Assembly (NCBI GenBank): GCA_030684415.1
Contig: JAUXNL010000459.1
Span: forward strand, 1-13,060
Reading direction: 5' to 3'
From: Moraxellaceae bacterium
Lineage (GTDB): Bacteria > Pseudomonadota > Gammaproteobacteria > Pseudomonadales > Moraxellaceae
Length of the DNA: 13,060 nucleotides
Shown here: one piece after another, positions 1 to 6,728 of the stretch
Numbering within the stretch: the stretch's first letter is position 1
How the letters are laid out: every line of letters begins with the position of its first letter
Position numbers and translations under genes: made by a program
Notes under the pieces: generated by a model
Seen by the model: the letters and a program-made list of their open reading frames with translations, nothing else
Database searches by the model: none
Told to the model about the DNA's origin: nothing

Positions 1-148
1 CTTTGGGGTGAGTGCTCCGATGGGGTTGCGCAGGCTGCTTCTGTGCTCGGTGGCAGGCGCTGCGTCGTAGGTGACCTTGCCTTCTTTTCCACTTGTGGCG
101 GCAGCACCATGTCATCATCGGCACTACTCCCACGAGCAGCCTGACCCC

Positions 149-1141
149 ATGCGTATCAGCACCGCGGTTCCACTCAATCTCGTTACCGGCTTTCTCGGCG
201 CTGGCAAGACCACGGCCATCCGCCACTTGCTGGAGCATGGTCGTGCAGGCGAGCGCTGGGCCGTGCTGGTCAACGAGTTCGGCAAGGTCGGCATCGATCA
301 GGCCGTGCTCGGTGGTGAGGGCATCACCATCCGTGAAGTGCCGGGTGGCTGTCTTTGCTGCACCAATCACCTGCCGCTGCAAATTGCGCTGTCGCAATTG
401 CTGGCGAAGGCCAATCCCTCGCGCGTGCTGATCGAGCCCACTGGTCTTGGCCACCCGGCCAAAGTGCTGGAACTGCTGCGCGAAGCTCACTGGCAGGGTG
501 TGCTGGACGTGCGTGCCACGATCACGCTGGTGGATGCGCGCGAACTGGCCGACGCCCGCGTGCTCGCGCATGAAACGTTTCGGGCGCAGGTAGAAGCCGC
601 CGATGTGCTGGTGTTCAGCAAGGACGATGTGCTGACCGAAGCCGAGCGTCAGCGCGCCCGCGATTTCGGAGCCGGCCTGCTGCCGCCAAAAGCCCATATT
701 CATTTTCTGGCCGAAGGCAAAATGCCGCGCAGTTGGTTGGATCTGCCTTCGCGGCAAACCCCCGTGAAGCGCTCCTTGCTGCATGCCGCCGCCACCTTGT
801 CAGCATCGCCGATCGCCAACGCAAACCCTGAGCCGCCGTTTCACTACAGCGAAAACGTGGGTGAAGCGGCAATTGCGGGCTGGGTTTTTCCGCGCGACTG
901 GATTTTCGGCCACAACGCCTTGCTCGATGTGCTGTTCGGCCTGCGCGACACCTTGCGCGTCAAAGGTGTTTTCCACACCGACGCGGGCTGGATTTTCTTC
1001 AATGCCACGCGGCATGAAACCGCCGTCAACAGCGAAGTCGCTCGTGCGGACAGTCGTCTTGAAGTCATCGCCCCCGCGCCACTCGACTGGGCCGCACTGG
1101 AAGCCGCCCTGCTTGCGTCACGCGGGCCAGCCAGTGAGTGA
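149..1141 (+). CDS. CobW/YjiA-family G3E GTPase (putative metal chaperone)
   Basis: A 330-aa cytoplasmic P-loop GTPase of the G3E (COG0523) family, whose members deliver or insert metals, often zinc or cobalt. Visible motifs: Walker A GFLGAGKTT at residues 14-22; the family's metal-binding CxCC motif as GGCLCC (Cys68, Cys70, Cys71); a Walker B-type LIEPTGLGHP segment; and SKDD where the guanine-specificity NKxD motif is expected. The C-terminal third (about 250-325, with GWVFPRDWIFG and VKGVFHTDAGWIFFN) fits the CobW C-terminal domain. There is no long His-rich linker, so the substrate metal is not indicated. The ATG at 149 is preferred because the fold begins there; an in-frame GTG at 71 would add 26 residues with several His. 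No strong ribosome binding site is seen at either start. It appears to be a single-gene unit, convergent with the regulator downstream. The family call is secure; the metal and client are unknown. Confidence 0.88.
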   Translation: MRISTAVPLNLVTGFLGAGKTTAIRHLLEHGRAGERWAVLVNEFGKVGIDQAVLGGEGITIREVPGGCLCCTNHLPLQIALSQLLAKANPSRVLIEPTGLGHPAKVLELLREAHWQGVLDVRATITLVDARELADARVLAHETFRAQVEAADVLVFSKDDVLTEAERQRARDFGAGLLPPKAHIHFLAEGKMPRSWLDLPSRQTPVKRSLLHAAATLSASPIANANPEPPFHYSENVGEAAIAGWVFPRDWIFGHNALLDVLFGLRDTLRVKGVFHTDAGWIFFNATRHETAVNSEVARADSRLEVIAPAPLDWAALEAALLASRGPASE

Positions 1142-1150
1142 GTGAGTGAG
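1133..1150. repeat. AGTG tetranucleotide tandem repeat over a stop codon
   Basis: Four and a half copies of AGTG run through the end of the GTPase gene; the TGA stop at 1139-1141 lies inside the tract. The period is 4, so all three frames meet a TGA within it, and a slipped copy number would barely change the protein end. Confidence 0.8.
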
Positions 1151-1355
1151 GCTCTGAATAACCAGGCCGAGCACGACGTCGATGACGTTTGTGAGCGCCA
1201 TCGCTGTCCAAGAGAGGTGACTGAGGGGCTGACTCAAGGCAAGAGAGCAGTGATTCAGCGGCTCACCCCCAAGCCAACAACGCGCACGACAAACCACAAG
1301 GCTCAAGTGAGGCGGCAAGACAAGGCGTCGTCGGCAGGTCACCTGTTGGCCGAGC
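1142..1355. other. Short convergent intergenic region, no gene seen
   Basis: This is the gap between the GTPase gene and the convergent regulator gene. Apart from the tail of the AGTG tract, no coding region with homology, no clear intrinsic terminator and no RNA gene was seen. Short open frames here have no recognisable content or ribosome binding site. Confidence 0.5.
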
Positions 1356-2111
1356 TCAACTAAATTTCTTGGTATTGGGCTCGCGCCGGAGTTCATCGAA
1401 GACGCTCACTTCCCAAGGCCGCATCGCCATAACCAGACTGCTGCCGAAGCGTTGCGCCAACGGCAGCGTCTCGTCCTCACGGTGCAAATGATTGAACTCT
1501 TGGGCGAGCCGCTCCAGCCGCCTCCGCAACTCATCATTGGAGCGCCGCGACAGCATGCCGGTGAGAACAAGCCGTATCTCGCCAGGAGCATCGAAGCGTG
1601 AGTGGAAAAACTCGCTCTGCACATATTTTTCGAAAAAAGCCTGAATAGGGCCACCCCCCAGCCATTGGAAATTGCGTGAGATCAACAGCTTTACCCGATT
1701 GCCCGGTAATAGCTGGATGACCCCCATGCGATCCAATCGGGCCAATAGGCGCACCGCCTCTAGTGGTTCGATACGGTAAGTGGCCACCACATCCTCAACG
1801 CTCCAGCGGTTGAGCAGTGAATGCGCCAATACCAGCAGGCGGATGTCGCTGACCAACTCACGCTCCTGTGCTTCGGTCAATTGCGACACCTGTTGCTGGC
1901 GGCTTTCCATTCGCTGCACCAGATCACCGATCTCCATTCCCAACCAGTGACAAAGCGCCTCCAGCCGCACCAGCGAGAAACTCTGCTCGGAAAACAGACG
2001 TTTGACGCTGGCCTCCGACAGGCCGAGCACGGCAGCCGCTTCGGCGTAGGTATGGCCCTGACGGCGCATTTCAGCTTTCAGGGTCTCGAGTAGGGCTGGG
2101 GTTTGTGACAT
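1356..2111 (-). CDS. XRE-type helix-turn-helix transcriptional regulator
   Basis: A 251-aa cytoplasmic protein. Residues about 8-65 form a Cro/C1-type HTH: the stretch HTYAEAAAVLGLSEASVKRL gives the two helices, followed by LEALCHWLGMEIGDLV. The remaining ~180 residues are predicted helical, without a recognised ligand-binding motif; a segment around SVEDVVATYRIEPLEAVRLL resembles a second winged-helix-like unit, and ELRRRLERLAQEFNHLH could dimerise. The ATG at 2111 is chosen; an in-frame TTG at 2129 would add six residues, and neither has a good Shine-Dalgarno sequence. The gene is divergent from the desaturase operon, with 115 bases between the two start codons, so control of that operon (and of itself) is a reasonable inference from position. 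The regulator class is clear; target and signal are not. Confidence 0.82.
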   Translation of the reverse strand: MSQTPALLETLKAEMRRQGHTYAEAAAVLGLSEASVKRLFSEQSFSLVRLEALCHWLGMEIGDLVQRMESRQQQVSQLTEAQERELVSDIRLLVLAHSLLNRWSVEDVVATYRIEPLEAVRLLARLDRMGVIQLLPGNRVKLLISRNFQWLGGGPIQAFFEKYVQSEFFHSRFDAPGEIRLVLTGMLSRRSNDELRRRLERLAQEFNHLHREDETLPLAQRFGSSLVMAMRPWEVSVFDELRREPNTKKFS

Positions 2112-2226
2112 GAAAGTATCGCCAATCAATACCGAAAGATGTGATGGCGGCTACTTTTGCCTTTTTAGTTGCCCATTACAATACCCCTGACATTGAATGC
2201 GCTCACACGGACCGTGGAGCAACACG
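2112..2226. promoter_or_regulatory. Divergent promoter/operator region
   Basis: This region lies between the divergent regulator and operon start codons. On the plus strand, TACAAT at 2177-2182 is a good -10 match, but no -35 at normal spacing is convincing (TTGCCT at 2157 leaves only 14 bases). An imperfect dyad overlaps it: CATTACAAT (2174-2182) faces ATTGAATG (2192-2199), differing from a perfect inverted repeat by one base. A repressor site over a -10 element would fit, but this is inference. GGAG at 2216-2219 is the ribosome binding site for the operon's first gene. Confidence 0.4.
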
Positions 2227-2961
2227 ATGACAACAGTGGCAATTGTTCTAGCAGCAGCGCTAATGATGATGGCGCTGGAGTGGTGGCGACCCGCGCGCAG
2301 GGTGGCCACCCCTGACGGCTGGCGGGCCCGCGCGGTGTCGCTCAACCTGCTACAGGCAGGCAGCGTCTTCATCACCGCCGCCACCTGGGATGCCTGGCTG
2401 CCCGCGCTGGCATGGCAGGACGGCAGCCAATGGTCATTGGGATTGCAGGTGACTACCGGCTACCTGCTGATCACCTTCGTCTACTACTGGTGGCACCGCG
2501 CCCGCCATGAGGTCCCCCTGCTCTGGCGCTGGCTGCACCAGTTGCACCATAGCCCGGCGCGCATCGAGGTGCTGACCAGCTTTTACAAACACCCGCTGGA
2601 AATCCTCGCCAACGGCTTCCTCTCCGCCTTTTTGCTACATGTGCTGCTCGGCCTGACGCCAACGGCCGTCGCCATCGTCGTGCTCGTCACCGGACTTGCC
2701 GAGCTGTTTTACCACTGGAATGTGCGCACACCGTACTGGCTGGGCTTCCTGTTCCAGCGCCCGGAAAGCCACTGCGTTCATCACCGCCGCCACCATCACC
2801 GCCAGAACTACAGCGACCTGCCGCTCTGGGACATGTTGTTCGGCACCTTCCACAACCCGCGCGACGTCCCGGCACAGTGCGGCTTCGATGCGGCACGTGA
2901 AACACAACTGCTGGCGATGCTGGCTGGCCGCGACCTCCATGCCTCGCACCGGAGCCAATGA
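2227..2961 (+). CDS. Sterol desaturase / fatty acid hydroxylase family membrane protein
   Basis: A 244-aa integral membrane protein of the fatty acid hydroxylase superfamily, which uses a non-haem di-iron centre to hydroxylate or desaturate lipids, sterols or carotenoids. The histidine clusters are all present: HRARH (His90, His94), HQLHH (His104, His107, His108), His163 in FYHWN, and HCVHHRRHHH (His182-His191). Hydrophobic segments lie at about 3-18, 38-60, 72-89 and 125-160. The ATG at 2227 is chosen because GGAG lies 7 bases upstream; the ATG at 2197 would add a poor 10-residue leader. It is first in a four-gene operon, and the next start follows its stop by one base. Enzyme class is well supported; the substrate is not determinable. 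Confidence 0.9.
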   Translation: MTTVAIVLAAALMMMALEWWRPARRVATPDGWRARAVSLNLLQAGSVFITAATWDAWLPALAWQDGSQWSLGLQVTTGYLLITFVYYWWHRARHEVPLLWRWLHQLHHSPARIEVLTSFYKHPLEILANGFLSAFLLHVLLGLTPTAVAIVVLVTGLAELFYHWNVRTPYWLGFLFQRPESHCVHHRRHHHRQNYSDLPLWDMLFGTFHNPRDVPAQCGFDAARETQLLAMLAGRDLHASHRSQ

Positions 2962-2962
2962 C

Positions 2963-3484
2963 ATGCATCCGACCACCATCACGCTGGGCGCCATCCTGCT
3001 GACCGGACTTGGCTGCCTGCAAATGATCGGCGACCTGGCCGGCTCCGTCCCGCTCAAGGCCTTGGGGGCAGCGAGTCACGCCAGCCCGGCGCCACGCGTA
3101 TTCACTGCCCATCAAGGCTTCGAGACCTTTTCGTCGCGCTTCTTCCTGGAGTGGACAGATGAGCAAGGCCTGCCCCGGCAACTGGAGCTGACGCCCGCCA
3201 GCTATGGCCGCCTTGACGGCCCCTACAACCGCCGCAACGCCTACGGTGCCGCACTGTCTTACGGGCCGGTTCTGGCCTCGAATCCGGCCACACGTCCGAT
3301 GTTCGAAGCGGTTAGCCGCCATGCGCTCTGTGGCAAAGCCCCCGTGCTGCGCGAACTCGGCATCAACAGTGATGACATCCAAAGCGCCGTCACCGTCCGT
3401 CTCAAGCCTCGTACAGCCGGCAACGCGGGCGCCGCATGGCCGCTTGCCTTCACCCCTGACTGCACATCGGAGAATGACAGATGA
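2963..3484 (+). CDS. Small membrane-anchored protein of unknown function
   Basis: A 173-aa protein with a hydrophobic N-terminus (about residues 4-22) that should act as a signal anchor or uncleaved signal. The sequence LTGLGC there only loosely resembles a lipobox, so a lipoprotein assignment is not made. The rest is soluble and probably periplasmic, with ETFSSRFFLEWTDEQG and GPYNRRNAYGAALSYGP as its most structured-looking segments and Cys at about 123 and 168. No family was recognised. GGAG at 2951-2954 precedes the ATG by 8 bases; the gene starts one base after the desaturase stop and overlaps the next gene by 4 bases (ATGA). This tight coupling argues that it is real and works with its neighbours, probably as an accessory subunit or envelope partner (inference). 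Confidence 0.8.
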   Translation: MHPTTITLGAILLTGLGCLQMIGDLAGSVPLKALGAASHASPAPRVFTAHQGFETFSSRFFLEWTDEQGLPRQLELTPASYGRLDGPYNRRNAYGAALSYGPVLASNPATRPMFEAVSRHALCGKAPVLRELGINSDDIQSAVTVRLKPRTAGNAGAAWPLAFTPDCTSENDR

Positions 3485-4743
3485 ACAACGCATGGACCGG
3501 CGGTCAATACAGCCTGTACCGTCTGCTTTTCGGCACTTACCTCCTCGTGCATTTCCTGCATCTGCTGCCTTGGGCTGCCGAAACTTTTTCACATGCCGGG
3601 ATGCTGGCCGACGCCACACAAAGCCCGCTGTGGTCAGTGTTTCCGAATGTGCTGGCCCTAAGCGACAGCCCGCTCGCCGTGCAAGCACTGGTTTTGTCCG
3701 CCGCAGTGGCCGCTATCGCCTTCATGCTCGGCTGGCGCGATCGCATCGCCGCATTCTGGCTCTGGTATGTGCTGGCCTGTCTGTTCACCCGCAACCCCTT
3801 GATTGCCAATCCCGCATTGCCCTATGTCGGCTGGCTGTTACTCGCACATCTGCTCGTACCTGCCGCACCTTATGGCGCGCTCTCTGCACGGGACCGCGAC
3901 AATCCGGCTGGGTACTGGATCATGCCGAGCGCTGTGTTCACCGCCGCCGGTATTGTGCTGGCACTGTCCTACAGCTACAGCGGCTACACCAAGTTGCTGA
4001 GCCCTTCGTGGGTCGCGGGCGACACATTAGCCATCGTGCTGGAGAATCCGCTGGCCCGCGACCACGGCTTGCGCACGCTATTCCTCGCCCTGCCAGCGGG
4101 CCTGCTCAGCGTGATCACCTGGTTCATTCTTTATGTCGAACTGCTGTACGCGCCGCTGGCCCTCGTACCACGCCTGCGCCCTTGGCTCTGGGCCGGGATG
4201 CTGCTGGTGCAGATCGGATTCCTGTTCCTGCTGAACTTTCCGGACCTCACGATCGGTATGCTCTGCTTCCACCTGTTCACTTTCGACCCAGCCTGGCTGC
4301 CAGGACGACGCGCCGACGCCACAGAAACCGTGCTCTATGACGGTGACTGCGGCCTCTGCCACCGCGTTGTCCGCTTCGTTCTCGCCGAAGATAGCAACGC
4401 TCACTTCCGCTTCGCGCCACTCGGCGGTGCGCACTTTCTGGCAACCGTGCCCGCCACCACACGCGCCACGCTGCCCGACAGCCTTCTCGTACAAACCACC
4501 GATGGCCGCCTGCTGCTGAAATCCGCCGCCGTCATCCACCTGCTGCGTGCGCTGGGCGGGCTGTGGTGGCTACCGGCACAACTGCTGGCGACATTGCCCC
4601 GACGTTGGGCAGATGCCGCCTATGACGCTGTTGGTCGGCGTCGTCACCTTCTGTTCCGCCAGCCGACCACTGTTTGCCCGCGCATTGCCACTGCCTTGCG
4701 TGACCGCTTTCTGCTCGATGCACCTGCACTGGAGACAACATGA
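3481..4743 (+). CDS. HTTM-type multi-pass membrane protein fused to a DCC thioredoxin-like domain
   Basis: A 420-aa protein in two parts. Residues about 8-270 contain around seven hydrophobic segments and begin with YRLLFGTYLLVHFLHLL, typical of HTTM proteins (horizontally transferred transmembrane domain, related to vitamin K-dependent gamma-carboxylase). Residues about 282-410 form a DCC (DUF393) domain starting VLYDGDCGLC, with the CxxC pair at Cys290/Cys293 expected to be a thioredoxin-like thiol-disulfide site; FAPLGG and the later LLKSAAVIHLLRALGG segment are also typical. GGAG lies 8 bases before the ATG. The gene overlaps both neighbours by 4 bases (ATGA), implying translational coupling. 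The likely role is membrane-linked redox chemistry; the substrate is unknown. Domain identity is good; the combined function is inference. Confidence 0.86.
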   Translation: MNNAWTGGQYSLYRLLFGTYLLVHFLHLLPWAAETFSHAGMLADATQSPLWSVFPNVLALSDSPLAVQALVLSAAVAAIAFMLGWRDRIAAFWLWYVLACLFTRNPLIANPALPYVGWLLLAHLLVPAAPYGALSARDRDNPAGYWIMPSAVFTAAGIVLALSYSYSGYTKLLSPSWVAGDTLAIVLENPLARDHGLRTLFLALPAGLLSVITWFILYVELLYAPLALVPRLRPWLWAGMLLVQIGFLFLLNFPDLTIGMLCFHLFTFDPAWLPGRRADATETVLYDGDCGLCHRVVRFVLAEDSNAHFRFAPLGGAHFLATVPATTRATLPDSLLVQTTDGRLLLKSAAVIHLLRALGGLWWLPAQLLATLPRRWADAAYDAVGRRRHLLFRQPTTVCPRIATALRDRFLLDAPALETT

Positions 4744-5297
4744 AAACCTGGCTGACGACATTGATGCTCCTGCAGCTTTGCAGCACAGCAATCGCTACCG
4801 AAATCCGGGTCGGGCGGGAGGGCTACCACACCACTCTGTTGCTGCCAGTCGCGGCAGCACGTGACATCTCACCACTGCCGGCTCTTCCAGCAGACACGCA
4901 GTGGATACGTTTTGGTTGGGGTGACCGGGACTATTACGGCAGCGCCGACAAAAGCACTGCTGGCGCCGCCAAGGCCTTGCTGTTGCCGACGGAGTCCGTG
5001 ATGGAAGTGGTGGCGCTGCAAACCCCGGAGGAAACAACCGCAACCGTAACGCTGACGGCATCAGAACTGGCCCGGCTCAAGCAATACCTGCATAACAGTT
5101 TTCGGCGTGATGCCGCCGGCCAGGCGCAGGTGCTGCGCACGGAAGCCAACGGCTTCCACTATTACGCCGCACGCGGCCGCTATCATCTGCTGCGCAACTG
5201 CAACCACTGGACGGCAAAAGCACTGCATCAGGCCGGGCAGGACGTGCACTGGAGACGCGCCGTATTTGCCGGCAGCGTCATAAAACAGTTGCACTGA
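4740..5297 (+). CDS. DUF2459 family exported protein
   Basis: A 185-aa protein with a clear signal peptide (about residues 1-19, ending in a cleavable AIA). The mature part matches the DUF2459 pattern: GYHTTLLLP near the N-terminus, where relatives have GWHT..LP; WIRFGWGDRDYY at 55-66; LLLPTESVMEVV at 80-91; and NCNHWTAKALHQAG at 153-166, where relatives have N-C-N-x-W-T-A. His30, Cys154 and His156 are candidate active-site residues, by analogy with papain-like/NlpC-type folds (inference). GGAG at 4731-4734 precedes the ATG, which overlaps the previous stop by 4 bases. It is the last gene of the operon. Cellular location is probably the periplasm; the activity is not established. Confidence 0.84.
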   Translation: MKTWLTTLMLLQLCSTAIATEIRVGREGYHTTLLLPVAAARDISPLPALPADTQWIRFGWGDRDYYGSADKSTAGAAKALLLPTESVMEVVALQTPEETTATVTLTASELARLKQYLHNSFRRDAAGQAQVLRTEANGFHYYAARGRYHLLRNCNHWTAKALHQAGQDVHWRRAVFAGSVIKQLH

Positions 5298-5322
5298 CAC
5301 TGCCGGCAGGCAATGTCAGTGC
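5291..5322. terminator. Shared hairpin over two convergent stop codons
   Basis: GCACTGACA (5291-5299) pairs perfectly with TGTCAGTGC (5314-5322); the interior holds a second palindrome, CTGCCGGCAG (5300-5309). The stop codons of both converging genes (5295-5297 on plus, 5318-5316 on minus) lie in opposite arms. The plus side has no T-run; the minus side reads into a TTTT a few bases later, so a minus-strand terminator is more plausible than a classical bidirectional one. Confidence 0.55.
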
Positions 5323-5726
5323 GACGCCCACCAGCCATGCAACCAGGCACCCGCCGCCAGCCCCGCCAATGCATAGAGCAACGGCCAGTTGCCGGCGCCA
5401 AGACCGGCAATCGCTGGCCCCGGGCAGACGCCACTGATGCCCCAGCCCACGCCAAAAATCGCCGCCCCCACGAGTGTCTGCTTCTGCGCACCCAGCACAT
5501 GCACGCCGAAGGCATCGGCCAGCAGCGGTTTTTTCATCCGTCGCGGCGCCAGTTGGTACACCAACAGCGCTAAGGTCACCGCGCTGCCCAGCACCAGCAG
5601 CAGGCCCATGTCGGCAAAGCGCAGGAACGACAGCACGACTTCTGGCTGGATCATGGTGGAGAACGTGAGGCCGGCGCCAAACAACACGCCGCCTGCCAAT
5701 ACCGCTGGCAAAAAGAACCGGTTCAT
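5316..5726 (-). CDS. YeeE/YedE-family half-transporter, second subunit (DUF6691-like)
   Basis: A 136-aa inner-membrane protein with about four hydrophobic segments (3-22, 40-57, 84-100, 112-130). GVGWGISGVCPGPAI (Cys101) is the signature of the second half of YeeE/YedE transporters, the family that includes the thiosulfate transporter YeeE and the PmpA/PmpB pairs. It starts at the ATG at 5726, where TAATG overlaps the stop of the upstream half, so the two are translationally coupled and presumably form one transporter. The substrate is likely a sulfur species such as thiosulfate (family knowledge plus inference). A longer frame from 5831 would overlap the upstream gene and add non-membrane sequence, so it was rejected. 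Confidence 0.87.
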   Translation of the reverse strand: MNRFFLPAVLAGGVLFGAGLTFSTMIQPEVVLSFLRFADMGLLLVLGSAVTLALLVYQLAPRRMKKPLLADAFGVHVLGAQKQTLVGAAIFGVGWGISGVCPGPAIAGLGAGNWPLLYALAGLAAGAWLHGWWASH

Positions 5727-6193
5727 TACGCCCCTCCCAGCCAGCGCACGACATTCGCCGCCACAAAGGCCGTCGTCATGAACACCAGCACCGCCAGCAA
5801 CGACGGCAGTTGCAGCGAGGCCATGCCGCAAATGCCATGGCCAGACGTACAGCCGCCGGACAGTCGCGCGCCAAAACCGGCGACAACGCCGCCCAGTGCT
5901 AGTTGCCAGCCCGGCACTTGAGTCACCACGGGCGCACTATCCGTCAGCCACAGCGCAAGTGCGGCACCGCCTATCAGCCCGGCCGCCAGCACCAGCCGCC
6001 ACACACGACTGCCCAGCAGGCGCGGCTCACTGAAGTGCGGCAACCGCGACACATAGCTCCAACTGCTGCTGAACACCGAACTCATGCCGGCCACGAGGCC
6101 GGTGCTCACGAAAATCCATGACACACCAAGTCCGATCAGCAGCCCGCCTAACAGGTAATGGGCCATACCGGCGGGAAACAGCGACTCCAGCAT
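5726..6193 (-). CDS. YeeE/YedE-family half-transporter, first subunit
   Basis: A 155-aa inner-membrane protein with hydrophobic stretches at about 12-40, 66-84, 97-113 and 128-150. The motif GGCTSGHGICG (Cys115, Cys122) is the conserved cysteine-bearing signature of YeeE/YedE proteins, in which cysteines help pass thiosulfate or related sulfur compounds. It is the first gene of a two-gene minus-strand operon; its TAA overlaps the ATG of the second half by one base. The start at 6193 is supported by an AGAGAG polypurine stretch 7 bases upstream on the coding strand. No sulfur-metabolism enzyme or rhodanese is adjacent in the window, so the substrate is inferred from the family only. Confidence 0.89.
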   Translation of the reverse strand: MLESLFPAGMAHYLLGGLLIGLGVSWIFVSTGLVAGMSSVFSSSWSYVSRLPHFSEPRLLGSRVWRLVLAAGLIGGAALALWLTDSAPVVTQVPGWQLALGGVVAGFGARLSGGCTSGHGICGMASLQLPSLLAVLVFMTTAFVAANVVRWLGGA

Positions 6194-6224
6194 TCTCGTT
6201 CTCTCTTTTTCTCTTTCGCCTAAC

Positions 6225-6328
6225 AGCTTGCTGAAAACCGCCCATACCGGGCTTTTTCAACCCGCGCTTCCGGCACATGTCCGGAAGCGCTCCTCACTGA
6301 ATCCATCACGCAAGCGTGATGGATTCGC
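6225..6328. repeat. Modular palindromic repeat element, copy A
   Basis: Three stems in series. First, GCTTGCTGAAAA leads into a hairpin with TGAAAA (6232-6237) against TTTTCA (6254-6259) and an inner GCCC/GGGC followed by T5. Second, GCGCTTCCGG (6264-6273) pairs with CCGGAAGCGC (6281-6290). Third, GAATCCATCACGC (6299-6311) pairs perfectly with GCGTGATGGATTC (6314-6326) around an AA loop. It shares module order and the GGCACAYGTCCGGAAKCGCTCC-type core with the copy at 10401, but lacks the final GCTGAAAA hairpin and instead runs on towards REP sequences. It lies 3' of the minus-strand YdcF-like gene. Confidence 0.8.
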
Positions 6329-6355
6329 CCCCCACTCCGGAGCCACGACGACTCT

Positions 6356-6455
6356 TGTGGGAGCAGCATTGTTCTTCGGATACGCACCGCGTGCCGCGAA
6401 AAGTCGCTGAAAAAATCACTCCGCGCATCTTCGCGGCTGAAGCCGCTCCCACAGG
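6356..6455. repeat. REP-like inverted pair
   Basis: TGTGGGAGC at 6356-6364 faces GCTCCCACA at 6445-6453, as in paired REP sequences. The right unit (6430-6455) contains the stem GCGGCTGAAGCCGC and is the exact 26-base reverse complement of the unit at the window's end (13035-13060). The left unit has kept the GTGGGAGC head but its stem is degenerate. REP elements of this type are dispersed by RAYT transposases in gammaproteobacteria; no RAYT gene is in the window. Confidence 0.8.
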
Positions 6456-6728
6456 TCCAGAGCCGACCATAGAATTCCGGGAGCAAGCGCCCGATCAATG
6501 GCCACCCTTTGAAAACAGCGGATTCACCCGCACGTTTTGATGCCTACATGGGCCTCTCGTACGCCCGGGTTTCAAGACGGCAACTACGCCACCGCCACAC
6601 CACCGTCTGGTGCAACACGGCCCGAATACTCGCCCTTGCGCCCGGCCTCCGTTGCGGATGAGGCGAGAAATCTGACTCAGCGGCTTGAACGACGTACAGC
6701 GACTTACAGCGACGTCGTCACGCCATGT
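6456..6728. other. Non-coding stretch 3' of the YdcF-like gene
   Basis: No supportable gene. The only structure noted is ACGACGT (6689-6695) facing ACGTCGT (6712-6718), with two copies of ACAGCGAC between and around the arms. It has no T-run, so it is only a weak terminator candidate for the minus-strand gene ending at 6729. The open frames crossing this stretch are antisense shadows of that gene or have atypical composition. Confidence 0.4.

Noticed and set aside
1..144. An open frame from the window's first base ending in TGA at 142-144
   Set aside because: It could be the tail of an upstream gene, but 47 codons without a stop is expected at this GC content and no family is recognisable.
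2963..3025. Lipoprotein signal in the second operon gene
   Set aside because: LTGLGC lacks the usual Leu at -3 and small residue at -2, so a membrane anchor is the safer reading.
2687..4340. Long frames on both strands overlapping the desaturase and HTTM-DCC genes
   Set aside because: Compositional shadows; the coupled genes with GGAG sites and domain motifs explain the region.
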